Below, piece after piece: positions 44,356 through 53,590 of a stretch of DNA of 64,000 nt (its first letter is position 1; each line of letters opens with the position of its first letter). This stretch comes from Sphingopyxis sp. (lineage in GTDB: Bacteria; Pseudomonadota; Alphaproteobacteria; Sphingomonadales; Sphingomonadaceae). The stretch lies in assembly GCA_016793775.1 (NCBI GenBank), contig JAEULK010000029.1:1-64000 (forward strand), read 5' to 3'. The notes beneath the pieces are model-generated. The model was not told the origin of the DNA. It worked only from the letters and a program-made list of their open reading frames with translations, and searched no databases. Made by a program: the position numbers and the translations under genes.

Positions 44356-45414
44356 ATGACTGTCAATATCCGGAACTGGCAGGAATTGAAGAAGCCCAGC
44401 AACCTGGAAATCAAGGCCGGCAGCGACGGCAAGCGCAAGGCGACCTTCGTCGCCGAGCCGCTTGAGCGCGGTTTCGGCCTGACGCTGGGCAACGCGCTGC
44501 GCCGCGTGCTGCTGTCGTCGCTCCAGGGTGCGGCCATCACGTCGATCAAGATCGAGAACGTCCTGCACGAATTCTCGAGCCTGGCCGGCGTGCGCGAGGA
44601 CGTCACCGACATCGTCCTCAACGTGAAGCAGATCGCGCTCAAGATGGAAGGCGAAGGCCCGAAGCGGCTCCAGCTTTCGGCCACCGGTCCCGCGACCGTC
44701 AAGGCCGGCGACATCATGGTGTCGGGCGACATCAAGGTGATGAACCCGAACCATGTCATCTGCCACCTCGACGATGGCGCGACGCTGAACATGGAACTGG
44801 TTGCCGACACCGGCAAGGGTTATGTCCCCGCGACCGCCAACCGTCCGGCCGACGCGCCGATCGGCCTGATCCCGGTCGACTCGCTCTTCTCGCCCGTGCG
44901 CCAGGTCGCCTACAAGGTCGACAATGCCCGCATCGGCCAGGAACTGGACTATGACAAGCTGTCGCTGACCGTCGACACCGACGGCACGGTGACCCCGGAA
45001 GACGCCGTCGCCTACGCCGCGCGCATCCTCCAGGACCAGCTGCAGGTCTTCGTCCACTTCGAGGAAGCGATGAACGACAGCGGCATGATCGGCATGGCGG
45101 CCTCGCCGACCACCGCCGACGAGAGCGACGTCAACCAGCTCAACCGCTTCCTGCTCAAGAAGGTCGACGAGCTCGAGCTGTCGGTCCGTTCGGCCAACTG
45201 CCTGAAGAACGACAACATCATCTATATCGGTGACCTCGTTCAGAAGACCGAAGCCGAAATGCTCCGCACCCCGAACTTCGGCCGCAAGTCCTTGAACGAA
45301 ATCAAGGAAGTGCTGTCGTCGATGGGCCTGCGCCTAGGCATGGACATCCCCGGCTGGCCGCCCGAGAATATCGAGGAAATGGCCAAGAAGCTCGAACAAG
45401 AGCTGCTGGGGTAG
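44356..45414 (+). CDS. rpoA: DNA-directed RNA polymerase subunit alpha
   Basis: A 352-aa alpha subunit. The N-terminal dimerisation domain includes [18 protein letters not shown], and the C-terminal domain (from about residue 265) includes [15 protein letters not shown] and the DNA-contacting [14 protein letters not shown]. Third gene of the alpha operon. Confidence 0.98.
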   Translation: MTVNIRNWQELKKPSNLEIKAGSDGKRKATFVAEPLERGFGLTLGNALRRVLLSSLQGAAITSIKIENVLHEFSSLAGVREDVTDIVLNVKQIALKMEGEGPKRLQLSATGPATVKAGDIMVSGDIKVMNPNHVICHLDDGATLNMELVADTGKGYVPATANRPADAPIGLIPVDSLFSPVRQVAYKVDNARIGQELDYDKLSLTVDTDGTVTPEDAVAYAARILQDQLQVFVHFEEAMNDSGMIGMAASPTTADESDVNQLNRFLLKKVDELELSVRSANCLKNDNIIYIGDLVQKTEAEMLRTPNFGRKSLNEIKEVLSSMGLRLGMDIPGWPPENIEEMAKKLEQELLG

Positions 45415-45424
45415 CTGGAGCGAG

Positions 45425-45524
45425 CCGCGTAGCGCAGCTACGCGGCGGTTCGCGCCAGCGAACGCGAACGGCCGGCCAGCGGCGCGAAGCGCCGACTGAC
45501 GTCACGGGATTTACTCCCGTGACG
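45425..45524 (+). other. two perfect hairpins between rpoA and rplQ
   Basis: CCGCGTAGC/GCTACGCGG (9 bp, 45425-45445, GCA loop) and CGTCACGGGA/TCCCGTGACG (10 bp, 45500-45524, TTTAC loop) lie in the 257-bp gap. Neither has a T run, so they may be processing or stability signals rather than simple terminators. Confidence 0.6.
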
Positions 45525-45671
45525 GTTCGCCGGAAGAACGGGAAGGGGTCGGCCCGCAATCGACCTGGCTTGGGGTACCTCGCACGGCCCCTCTGACAAA
45601 CGCCCGATCCCTTCAGGGCAAGTGGGAAGCACTTTCCCGCCCGGAAGGGTCGGCACAAAGGAGTATGGATT

Positions 45672-46094
45672 ATGCGTCATAAATCGGGTGGCCGGAAACT
45701 GCAGCGCACCAGCGCGCATCGTACCGCGATGTTCCGCAACATGTCGGCCTCGCTCATCAAGCATGAGCAGATCACGACCACCGTCGCCAAGGCGAAGGAA
45801 CTGCGTCCCTATGTCGAAAAGCTGGTCACGCTCGCCAAGCGCGGTGGCCTTGCCAATCGCCGTCTCGCGCAGAGCCGCCTGCTCGACGAAACCCAGCTGA
45901 AGAAGCTGTTCGACGTCATCGCGGCGCGCTACGCCGACCGCGCCGGCGGCTACACCCGCGTCATCAAGGCCGGCATCCGCGCCTCGGACGCGGCGCCGAT
46001 GGCGATCATCGAATTCGTCGATCGCGACGTCGATGCCAAGGGTCAGGATTCGGGTCCGGTCGACCAGTATGACGACGAGATGGAAGCCGCGTAA
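45672..46094 (+). CDS. rplQ: 50S ribosomal protein L17
   Basis: A 140-aa L17 beginning [20 protein letters not shown], with an acidic C-terminal extension. Last gene of the alpha operon, separated from rpoA by an unusually long structured gap. Confidence 0.98.
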   Translation: MRHKSGGRKLQRTSAHRTAMFRNMSASLIKHEQITTTVAKAKELRPYVEKLVTLAKRGGLANRRLAQSRLLDETQLKKLFDVIAARYADRAGGYTRVIKAGIRASDAAPMAIIEFVDRDVDAKGQDSGPVDQYDDEMEAA

Positions 46095-46114
46095 GCGCAG
46101 CCTTTCGATCGAAA

Positions 46115-46159
46115 AACAGAAGGGGCCGGAAGCAGGTGCTTCCGGTCCCTTCTGTTTTT
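46115..46159 (+). terminator. rho-independent terminator of the alpha operon
   Basis: A long stem, ACAGAAGGG-CCGGAAGC with its complement and an AGGT loop, is followed by TTTTT. Confidence 0.92.
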
Positions 46160-46212
46160 GTGGGTCCGAAGGGCAGGTTTCGGGCGGTAGCGGCCGAGCT
46201 GCCCTTTAACTC

Positions 46213-46292
46213 CCGTTCGTGTCGAGCGAAGTCGAGACACCCGGCAGGCAGGCGCTTCCCAAACAGGTCTCGACTTCGCTCGACACAAACGG
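46213..46292. repeat. intergenic inverted repeat (type B, copy 3)
   Basis: Same arms as at 24.9 and 35.9 kb, with one change in the left arm (CGTTCGTG instead of CGTTTGTG). It separates the convergent rplQ and ABC-F genes. Confidence 0.85.
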
Positions 46293-46329
46293 AAAGAGGG
46301 ATGGTCTTGAATCCACCCCAAAGCCGCCA

Positions 46330-47913
46330 TTATCCCCCACCAAGATCAACCCACCGCCCCACTCCGATCGCATCCAGAAACGCCGCATCGTGGCTCACCA
46401 CCAGCAGCGCGCCGTCATAACCGCGCAGCCCCGCCTCGACCGCTTCGAGCGAGTCGATGTCGAGATGGTTGGTCGGCTCGTCGAGGATCAGCAACAGCGG
46501 CGGCTTCGGGGCGCCCAAGGTGCACGCCAGCCCCGCACGCAGCGTCTGGCCGCCGCTCAGCGTGCCGACGATCTGCAACGCGGCATCGGCGCGGAAACGA
46601 AAGCGGGCGAGCGCCGCGCGGCATTCATTCTCGCCCGTCTCGGGGTGCCGGCGCCGGAAATTGTCGCGGATCGACAGGGTGGGATCGAGCAGCGACACGC
46701 TCTGGTCGAGCATTGCATGCTCGGTGACCACCTTCACCCGCCCCGTCCATGGCGCCAGCAGCCCCGTGAGCAGCGACAGCAAGGTCGACTTGCCCGACCC
46801 GTTCGCCCCCATGATCGCCACCCGCTCGGGGCCGGTCATTACGAACGACAAGCCGTCGATCACCGGCACCCCCGGAACATAGCCCGCCGACACATGCTCG
46901 ACCTCGACCACCACCCGGTTGGCCGCGAGCCCGCTAGGCGCGATCTCGACAGTCAGCGGCTGCAAGACCTCGACCTTGGCGCGCGCCGCCGCCAGCGTTT
47001 CGTCCGCCTCGTCGCGTTTGCGCTCGGCCAGCCGCGCGCCCGCGCCCGCACTCTCTTCGGCGCGGCGCTTCAGCGCGCCGATCAGGATGCGCGGCATGTC
47101 GCCCTTTGCCGCTTTCTTGCGCCCGCCCTTGTCCTTGCGCGCCTGCCGCTCGCTCGCCGACTGGATCTCGCGACCCATCTGCGTCGCATGGCGCGCGGCG
47201 TCGGCGAGTCCCTGGTCGGCCAACGCCAGTTCGGCATCCTTGCGCGCCCGATAGACGCTCCAGTTCCCGCCATAGCGCGCCGCGCCGAGCGAGGTCAGCT
47301 CTACGATCGCGTCCATTTCCTCGAGCAGTTCGCGGTCGTGGCTGACCACGATCATGCCGCCGCGCCAGCCGCGGACGAGGTCGCGGACGGCATCGCGCCC
47401 CTCGCGGTCGAGATTGTTGGTCGGTTCGTCGAGCAGCAGGAAATCGGGCGCGGCGAGGATCGCAGCTGCCAGCGCCGCACGCGTGCGCTGCCCGCCCGAC
47501 ATCTGACCCAGTGCGGTGTCGGCGGTGGCCGCCAGGCCGACGCGCGCCGCCGCTTCCTCGATCCGGCTTTCGAGCGTCCAGTCGGCCTCGGCCAGTTCGT
47601 CGGCGCTCGCCGTCCCCGCCTCGGCGCGCGCGAGCAGCGCCATCGCGTCGCGCACCCCGAACAGGTCGGCGATCGTCTCGCCCGGCTGCGGCTGCACGCT
47701 CTGTCGCAAAGTTGCGAGCGTGCCCGTCACCGCGACGCTGCCCGCCTGCGGCAAAATCTCGCCCGCGATCAGGCGCAGCAAGCTCGTCTTGCCGACCCCG
47801 TTGCGCCCGATGAGTCCCGTGCGCTCGGCGGCGAAGCCGAGGTCGAGACCGGTGAACAGCGGGTGGGCGTCAGCTATGCTGTAGTGAAGATTGGATAGGG
47901 TGATCGAGGGCAT
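46330..47913 (-). CDS. ABC-F family ATP-binding protein
   Basis: A 527-aa protein with two ATPase domains and no membrane segments. Walker A motifs are GRNGVGKTS and GANGSGKST; signatures are MSGGQRTRAAL and LSGGQTLRAGL; both DEPTN motifs are present. A charged linker (ERQARKDKGGRKKAAKGD) joins the domains. ABC-F proteins act on the ribosome, some giving antibiotic resistance; the subfamily is not clear. ATG 47913 is chosen because MPSITLSNLHYS starts the first domain. Confidence 0.92.
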   Translation of the reverse strand: MPSITLSNLHYSIADAHPLFTGLDLGFAAERTGLIGRNGVGKTSLLRLIAGEILPQAGSVAVTGTLATLRQSVQPQPGETIADLFGVRDAMALLARAEAGTASADELAEADWTLESRIEEAAARVGLAATADTALGQMSGGQRTRAALAAAILAAPDFLLLDEPTNNLDREGRDAVRDLVRGWRGGMIVVSHDRELLEEMDAIVELTSLGAARYGGNWSVYRARKDAELALADQGLADAARHATQMGREIQSASERQARKDKGGRKKAAKGDMPRILIGALKRRAEESAGAGARLAERKRDEADETLAAARAKVEVLQPLTVEIAPSGLAANRVVVEVEHVSAGYVPGVPVIDGLSFVMTGPERVAIMGANGSGKSTLLSLLTGLLAPWTGRVKVVTEHAMLDQSVSLLDPTLSIRDNFRRRHPETGENECRAALARFRFRADAALQIVGTLSGGQTLRAGLACTLGAPKPPLLLILDEPTNHLDIDSLEAVEAGLRGYDGALLVVSHDAAFLDAIGVGRWVDLGGG

Positions 47914-48045
47914 GGGACGCATCCTGCAAGGCAAGGCTTTGGAGCGATGGCTTGGTGATGAAATCCATGACGGCTTACTCTTCCTGCGAAATCAGGCGGC
48001 TAGCATAGGACGCGCAGGCCAACGTCGCAACCCGCGCGCCCGGCG

Positions 48046-48762
48046 CTAATAGGGCGCCTTTCCCGCCGCCACGGCGTCGCGCTTGCGCCGCAGCGAGTTG
48101 CGCATCTCATCGTCGGGAATGGTCGCGGCGATCGCCGCCGCTTCATCGAGCAGCGCCTTGTCCTTGGTCATCCAGCCATGATCGTAGAGCGCCTCGGCCA
48201 GCAGCAGCTTTTCGAACCAGTCGCCGGGGATCGCCTTCACCCGGTAGCGGTTCGCCTGCACCCGCATCGCCGACCATTCGGGCAATCGCGGATCGTCGAA
48301 GCGCAGACCATGGTCGAACAGCTGCCCGGCGGCGCCGCGAAATTCATAATGCTCGCCCGCCCCGTCCCGCGCCGCGAGCACCGGGCCGAGCAACCGCACC
48401 GTCTCGTCGAGCCAGGCGATTTCCTGTTGTTGTCCCGCAAGGTCGCCATAGTCGGGATCGTTATGCTGCGCCGCGTAAAAGGCGCCGATCGCCTGCAACG
48501 CGTGCAAGGACCGCGCGGTGTCGGGGTCCGATGCGAAGCGGTCGGCCGATGCCTTGGCGCGCGCCTCGACCTTGATGAAGGCGTCGCGGATCGCGCCCTT
48601 CTGGGTGCTGTAATCGAGGTCGAAGGCATCGGACACCATCTGTCCGATCGCCAGCACCTCGGCCTCGCCCGCCGCGCTGTCGGCCTGTATCGCCAGCGCC
48701 GCCGGCGCCGTCGCACCCACCGATCCCGCTGCCAGAAAGGCAGCCGCCACCCATGTCCGCAT
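48046..48762 (-). CDS. secreted protein of unknown function (238 aa)
   Basis: Signal peptide (RTWVAAAFLAAGSVGATAPAALA) followed by an all-helical domain rich in Ala/Asp. ATG 48762 has GGAG five bases upstream and opens the signal peptide. Divergent from the GbsR-type regulator with about 60 bp between their promoters. No family recognised. Confidence 0.8.
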   Translation of the reverse strand: MRTWVAAAFLAAGSVGATAPAALAIQADSAAGEAEVLAIGQMVSDAFDLDYSTQKGAIRDAFIKVEARAKASADRFASDPDTARSLHALQAIGAFYAAQHNDPDYGDLAGQQQEIAWLDETVRLLGPVLAARDGAGEHYEFRGAAGQLFDHGLRFDDPRLPEWSAMRVQANRYRVKAIPGDWFEKLLLAEALYDHGWMTKDKALLDEAAAIAATIPDDEMRNSLRRKRDAVAAGKAPY

Positions 48763-48824
48763 AAAGCTCCATCCTCCGGCGCGACCCGCGGCTGCTCTAC
48801 GTCGTTCGCCGCCGAACGGCAATA

Positions 48825-48870
48825 TTGACAAGATTCCTCAAATGACTATTATTTCTGTTATGACAGAAAT
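48825..48870 (+). promoter_or_regulatory. promoter and overlapping operator of the GbsR-type gene
   Basis: TTGACA (48825-48830), a 16-bp spacer and TATTAT (48847-48852) predict transcription starting about 48859. ATTTCTGT/ACAGAAAT (48851-48870, 4-bp centre) is a perfect palindrome covering that point and the ATG at 48860, a good place for autorepression. Confidence 0.65.
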
Positions 48871-49435
48871 TATCGAACATGAGTCGAAACTGTCCCCCGC
48901 GGCGACCGAGTTCATCCTCCATTGGGGCAATCTCGGCGGGCAATGGGGGGTCAACCGGTCGGTGGCGCAAATCCATGCGCTGCTGTTCGTGTCCGACCGC
49001 CCGCTGCATGCCGAGGAGATCGCCGACCTCTTGGGCCTCGCCCGCTCGAACGTCTCCAATTCGATCAAGGAACTGCTCGGCTGGCGGCTGATCGAGCGGG
49101 TACCGTTGCTCGGCGACCGGCGCGATCATTTCACCGCCGAGACCGACATCTGGGAAATGGTCACGCGCATCGCCGCGGGGCGCAAGGCGCGCGAGGTCGA
49201 CCCCGCCGAGGCGGCGCTGAAGGCCTGCGTCGCGCGCGCGGCGCACGACCCCGCGCTCAGCGACGGCGCCAAGGCGCGGCTCGCCGACATGCTCGATTTC
49301 GTGACGACGATGAGCCGCTGGCACGACGAGATGCTGCAAGTGCCGAAGCCGGCGCTGATGCGGCTGATCAAGCTGGGCGCCGGGGTGACCAAGCTGATCA
49401 ACTGGCGGCCCGGCAAGGGCAAAGAGGTCAGGTAG
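48860..49435 (+). CDS. GbsR/MarR-type transcriptional regulator
   Basis: A 191-aa winged-helix protein with the helix-turn-helix in LHAEEIADLLGLARSNVSNSIKELLGWRLIERV and the GDRRDHF wing, as in GbsR-like regulators. An earlier in-frame ATG (48842) lies at the edge of the -10 element, so translation probably begins at 48860, at or next to the transcript end. Likely controls itself and the two following genes. Confidence 0.88.
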   Translation: MTEIIEHESKLSPAATEFILHWGNLGGQWGVNRSVAQIHALLFVSDRPLHAEEIADLLGLARSNVSNSIKELLGWRLIERVPLLGDRRDHFTAETDIWEMVTRIAAGRKAREVDPAEAALKACVARAAHDPALSDGAKARLADMLDFVTTMSRWHDEMLQVPKPALMRLIKLGAGVTKLINWRPGKGKEVR

Positions 49436-49445
49436 GAGATAGGCC

Positions 49446-50117
49446 ATGTGGGGCGGAGCGCAGCGCGAACCGGTCGAAACGGCCCCCGCACCGTCGGTGC
49501 GCGACGACGATCCGCTCTACGACACGCGCTTTCGCCGTCTCGTCCCGCGCGCCGACTGGGACGCGCTGCCCGAGGACGTCCGCCGCCGCTTCTCCAAACG
49601 GCTGACCGGCCAGGCGGTCGCGACCTACAGCGGCGAAATCGTCTGGACGCGGCTCTCCCGCGCCGGCTGGCTGCTCGCGCAGCTGTGCCGCCTGATCGGC
49701 GCGCCGCTCCCGCTCGCCGCCAGCGGCCCCGCCCCCGCGGCGGTCGCGGTCAGCGAGGAGCGCCGCAGCGGCGGCCAATATTGGACGCGGCTCTATGGCC
49801 GCCGCAATGCGCCACCGCAGGCGATCCACAGCGCCAAGAGCTTCGTCGGCCCGACGGGGCTGGAGGAGCATATCGGGCGCGGTTTCGGCATGGCGCTGAC
49901 CGTGCGCGCCGAGGCCGACGCGCTGATCTTCACGTCCGACCATTATTTCTGGCGACTCGGGCGTTTGCGGCTGCGCCTGCCCGCCTGGACGACGCCGGGG
50001 GTCACGGTGGTGACGCACCAGCATCTCGGGCACACCCGCTTCGCCTTCGACCTGAAAGTCACCCACCCCCGGCTCGGCGAACTGGTCAGCCAGCACGGGC
50101 TGTTCCGCGATGGCTGA
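49446..50117 (+). CDS. DUF4166-like protein
   Basis: A 223-aa protein with the pattern of DUF4166: DPLYDTRFRRLVPRADWDALP near the N-terminus, WTRLYGR in the middle and FDLKVTHPRLGELVSQHGLFRD at the end. No signal peptide. Function unknown; DUF4166 is often fused to or beside a saccharopine-dehydrogenase-like protein, which follows here with an 8-nt overlap. Confidence 0.8.
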   Translation: MWGGAQREPVETAPAPSVRDDDPLYDTRFRRLVPRADWDALPEDVRRRFSKRLTGQAVATYSGEIVWTRLSRAGWLLAQLCRLIGAPLPLAASGPAPAAVAVSEERRSGGQYWTRLYGRRNAPPQAIHSAKSFVGPTGLEEHIGRGFGMALTVRAEADALIFTSDHYFWRLGRLRLRLPAWTTPGVTVVTHQHLGHTRFAFDLKVTHPRLGELVSQHGLFRDG

Positions 50118-51258
50118 TATCCGCGTGCTGCTGATCGGCGCGACGGGGGTGTTCGGCAGCCGCCTCGCCGAACTGGCCGCGCGCGAGGCGGGTATCGCGC
50201 TCACCCTCGCGGCGCGCGACCGGGCAAAGCTCGACGCCCTAGCGGCACAGCTCGGCGGGATGGCGGTGCGGGCGCTCGACCGCGATCGCCTGACCGCCGA
50301 CGATCTCGCCGGTTTCGACCTCGTCGTCGATGCGGCGGGGCCGTTCCAGGCCTCGGCCCCGACGGTGATCGAAGCCGCGATCGCCGCGCGCGTCCCCTAT
50401 ATCGACCTCGCCGACGGGCGCGATTTCGTCGCCGGCATCGCCGCGCACGACGCCGCGGCGCGGGCGGCAGGCGTCAGCATCACCTGCGGCGCCAGCTCGA
50501 TCCCCGCGCTGTCGCACGCCATACTCGACGACCTGACCGCGGGATGGCGCGGCGTCGACCGGATCGCGATCGGCATCTTTCCCGGCAATCGCGCGCCGCG
50601 CGGGCTGGCGGTGGTGCACGCGATCCTCTCCTATGTCGGCCGCCCCGTGCGCGTCTGGCGCGGCGGTCGCTGGACCGCCGTGGCGGGCTGGGGGATGACG
50701 CATCGCCGGGCGGTGCCGGGCGTCGGCAAACGCTGGGCCAGCGTGTGCGACACGCCCGAACAGGATCTGCTCGTCTCCCGCTATCGCCCCGCAGACAGCG
50801 CCGAATTTTTTGCCGGCATGGAGCTGTCGATCCTCCACCTCGGCCTTGCGCTGCTGGCGCTGCCGGTGCGCTGGGGCTGGCTGCCCAGCCTGCGCCCCGC
50901 ATCGCGACCGCTGCTGGCGATCGCCCGGCTGCTGCTGCCCTTCGGCAGCGATATCGGCGCGATGGATATCGTCGCTGCGGGGCGCGATGCCGGGGGCCAG
51001 GCGGCCCGCGCGCGCTGGACATTGCGCGCCGACGGCAATCGCGGCCCCTATGTGCCGACGCTCGCCGCGCTGGCGATGCTGCGGCGCTTTCGGGGCGGCG
51101 ATGCGCCCGAGCCGGGCGCGCGGGCCTGCGTCGGCTTGCTGACCCTCGCCGAGTTCGCGGACGATTTTGCGGCGTTGGGGATATCGACCGACGCCGATCC
51201 TCCCCCACCGGGGGAGGGGGACCACCCGAAGGGTGGGGGAGGGGCACAGGCGAGGTAG
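50110..51258 (+). CDS. saccharopine dehydrogenase-like NAD(P)-binding protein
   Basis: A 382-aa protein with an N-terminal Rossmann motif (VLLIGATGVFGSRLAEL), DLVVDAAGPFQ and a hydrophobic C-terminal region. Reaction unknown; probably an oxidoreductase acting on a membrane-linked substrate with the DUF4166 partner. The last 25 or so residues (DADPPPPGEGDHPKGGGGAQ) are encoded by the type A repeat and are not part of the family. Confidence 0.85.
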   Translation: MADIRVLLIGATGVFGSRLAELAAREAGIALTLAARDRAKLDALAAQLGGMAVRALDRDRLTADDLAGFDLVVDAAGPFQASAPTVIEAAIAARVPYIDLADGRDFVAGIAAHDAAARAAGVSITCGASSIPALSHAILDDLTAGWRGVDRIAIGIFPGNRAPRGLAVVHAILSYVGRPVRVWRGGRWTAVAGWGMTHRRAVPGVGKRWASVCDTPEQDLLVSRYRPADSAEFFAGMELSILHLGLALLALPVRWGWLPSLRPASRPLLAIARLLLPFGSDIGAMDIVAAGRDAGGQAARARWTLRADGNRGPYVPTLAALAMLRRFRGGDAPEPGARACVGLLTLAEFADDFAALGISTDADPPPPGEGDHPKGGGGAQAR

Positions 51259-51340
51259 CGCTTCCGATCGACGACAGGCCAGACCGCTCGTGCCCCTCGA
51301 CCAGCTTCGCTGGTCCCCCTCCCCGTTCCGGGGAGGATCG
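51193..51340. repeat. inverted repeat (type A, second copy)
   Basis: Left arm GATCCTCCCCC...GGGGACC and right arm GGTCCCCCTCCCC...GGAGGATC are related to the element at 15.1 kb. The left arm runs into the 3' end of the preceding gene and supplies its stop codon. Confidence 0.8.
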
Positions 51341-51430
51341 CATCCCCGCAAATCCCCTTGCCCGCCGCTTGCCGATGCTTACATATCGGCGAAAGAATAT
51401 TTCCCCCCGGACGATGAGGATCGCCTTGCC

Positions 51431-53590
51431 ATGCCCCGTAGAAAGTTTCGCGCGCCGCTCGCGCTGGTCGCTTTGTTCATGACGCCCGCCGCCGCGCACG
51501 CCGAGGACAGCGCCGGCACCGCCGCGACCGCGCCCTTCGCCTATCCCGCGACCGAGCGCGGCACGACGGTCGATCCGCAGTTCGGAGTCGATGTCGCCGA
51601 CCCCTATCGCTGGCTGGAGGACGACGTCCGCGTCAATCCGAAGGTCGCGTCATGGGTCGCCGACCAGAACAAGGTCACCGACGCCTATCTCGATACGCTG
51701 CCCGGTCGCGACGCCTTCAAGACGCGCATGACCGAGCTGTATAATTACGAACGCTTCGGCCTCCCCCGCAAAGCCGGCACCCGCTATTTCTACACGCGCA
51801 ACGACGGGCTGCAGCCGCAATCGGTGCTCTATGTCCGCGAAGGGCTGACGGGTGAAGGGCGTATCCTGATCGACCCCAATGGCTGGGCCAAGGACGGCGC
51901 GACCGCGCTCGCCGAATGGACCCCGTCGGAGGATGGCAGGCACCTCCTTTATTCGGTGCAGGACGGCGGCACCGACTGGCGCATCGTGCGCGTCATGGAC
52001 GTCGCGACGGGCAAGGATTTGTCGGATGAGGTCCGCTGGGTCAAATTCTCGGCACTCGACTGGGCGAAGGACGGCAGCGGCTTTTATTATTCGCGCTTCC
52101 CCGAGCCCGCCGAGGGCGCGGCCTTCCAGTCGCTCAACGAAAATCATGTCGTCTATTTCCATCGGCTCGGCACCCCGCAGAGCGCCGACGTCGCGATCCA
52201 CGCGACCCCCGACAAGCCCAAGCTCAACAACGCCGCGGTGGTCACCGACGACGGCAAATATCTGCTCGTCGTCGGCTCCGAAGGCACCGACGAACGCTAT
52301 GGCCTGACCCTCTATCCGATCGGCCCCAGGGGCGCGGGCAAGCCGATGACGCTGGTCGACGATTTCGCGAACAACTGGGAATATGTGACCAACACCGGCA
52401 CGCGCTTCACCTTCCTCACCAACAAGGGGGCGCCGCGCCAGCGGCTGGTGTCGATGGACATCAAGAAACCCGCGGCGCTGACCCAGCTCGTCGCCGAACA
52501 GGAAGGCACGCTCGTCGGCGCCTCGCGCGTCGGCAATCGCATCATCCTCTCCTACCTCGGCGATGCCAAGTCGGAGGCGCGGATGGTGGCATTGGACGGC
52601 AAGCCCGTCGCGAACATCAACCTCGCCGATATCGGCTCGGCCTCGGGCTTCGGCGGCAAGTCGGCCGACCCCGAAACCTTCTACGCCTTCTCCAGCTATG
52701 CGCGACCGACGACGATCTACCGGCTCGACACGACGACGGGGAAGAGCGAGATTTTCGCCGAGCCCAAGCTGACCTTCAAACCCGACGACTTCACTGTCGA
52801 GCAACGTTTCTACACCTCGAAGGACGGCACCAGGGTGCCGATGTTCCTGGTGATGAAAAAGGGCCTCGACCGCAGCAAGGGGTCGCCGACGCTTCTCTAT
52901 GGCTATGGCGGCTTCAACGTGTCGATGACCCCGGGCTTTTCACCAACCCGTCTCGCCTGGGTCGACAAAGGCGGGGTGCTGGCGATCGCGAACCTGCGCG
53001 GCGGCGGCGAATATGGCAAGGCGTGGCACGACGCCGGCCGCCTCGACAAGAAACAGAATGTCTTCGACGATTTCATCGGCGCGGGCGAATATCTGATCGC
53101 GCAAGGGATCACCGGCAAGGGCCAGCTCGCGATCGAGGGCGGCTCGAACGGCGGGCTGCTCGTCGGCGCGGTGACCAACCAGCGCCCCGACCTGATCGCC
53201 GCGGCGCTGCCCGCGGTCGGCGTGATGGACATGCTGCGCTTCGACCGCTTCACCGCCGGCCGCTACTGGGTCGACGATTATGGCTATCCGTCGAAGGAAG
53301 GCGATTTCCGGAACCTGCTGGCTTATTCGCCCTATCACAACATCAAGGACGGCACCGCCTATCCGGCGGTGCTGGTGACCACCGCCGACACCGACGACCG
53401 CGTGGTTCCGGGGCACAGCTTCAAATATGCCGCCGCGCTCCAGCATGCGCAGGCCGGCGACAAACCGCACCTGATCCGCATCGAAACGCGCGCCGGCCAT
53501 GGCTCGGGCAAGCCGACCGACAAGGTGATCGCCGAAGCCGCCGACAAATATGCCTTTGCGGCCAAATGGACCGGCCTCAGCGCCCAATAA
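51431..53590 (+). CDS. prolyl oligopeptidase (S9A)
   Basis: A 719-aa secreted peptidase: signal peptide (LALVALFMTPAAAHAE), a seven-blade propeller and a C-terminal hydrolase with Ser572 in GGSNGGLL, Asp in TADTDDRVVPGHS and His in RAGHGSG, the catalytic triad of prolyl oligopeptidases. Cleaves after proline in short peptides. ATG 51431 is chosen at the signal peptide. It overlaps the next gene by 25 nt. Confidence 0.95.
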   Translation: MPRRKFRAPLALVALFMTPAAAHAEDSAGTAATAPFAYPATERGTTVDPQFGVDVADPYRWLEDDVRVNPKVASWVADQNKVTDAYLDTLPGRDAFKTRMTELYNYERFGLPRKAGTRYFYTRNDGLQPQSVLYVREGLTGEGRILIDPNGWAKDGATALAEWTPSEDGRHLLYSVQDGGTDWRIVRVMDVATGKDLSDEVRWVKFSALDWAKDGSGFYYSRFPEPAEGAAFQSLNENHVVYFHRLGTPQSADVAIHATPDKPKLNNAAVVTDDGKYLLVVGSEGTDERYGLTLYPIGPRGAGKPMTLVDDFANNWEYVTNTGTRFTFLTNKGAPRQRLVSMDIKKPAALTQLVAEQEGTLVGASRVGNRIILSYLGDAKSEARMVALDGKPVANINLADIGSASGFGGKSADPETFYAFSSYARPTTIYRLDTTTGKSEIFAEPKLTFKPDDFTVEQRFYTSKDGTRVPMFLVMKKGLDRSKGSPTLLYGYGGFNVSMTPGFSPTRLAWVDKGGVLAIANLRGGGEYGKAWHDAGRLDKKQNVFDDFIGAGEYLIAQGITGKGQLAIEGGSNGGLLVGAVTNQRPDLIAAALPAVGVMDMLRFDRFTAGRYWVDDYGYPSKEGDFRNLLAYSPYHNIKDGTAYPAVLVTTADTDDRVVPGHSFKYAAALQHAQAGDKPHLIRIETRAGHGSGKPTDKVIAEAADKYAFAAKWTGLSAQ

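Noticed and set aside
46219-47898. 559-aa open frame opposite the ABC-F gene
   Set aside because: Antisense shadow that begins inside a type B repeat; the other strand has both ATPase domains.
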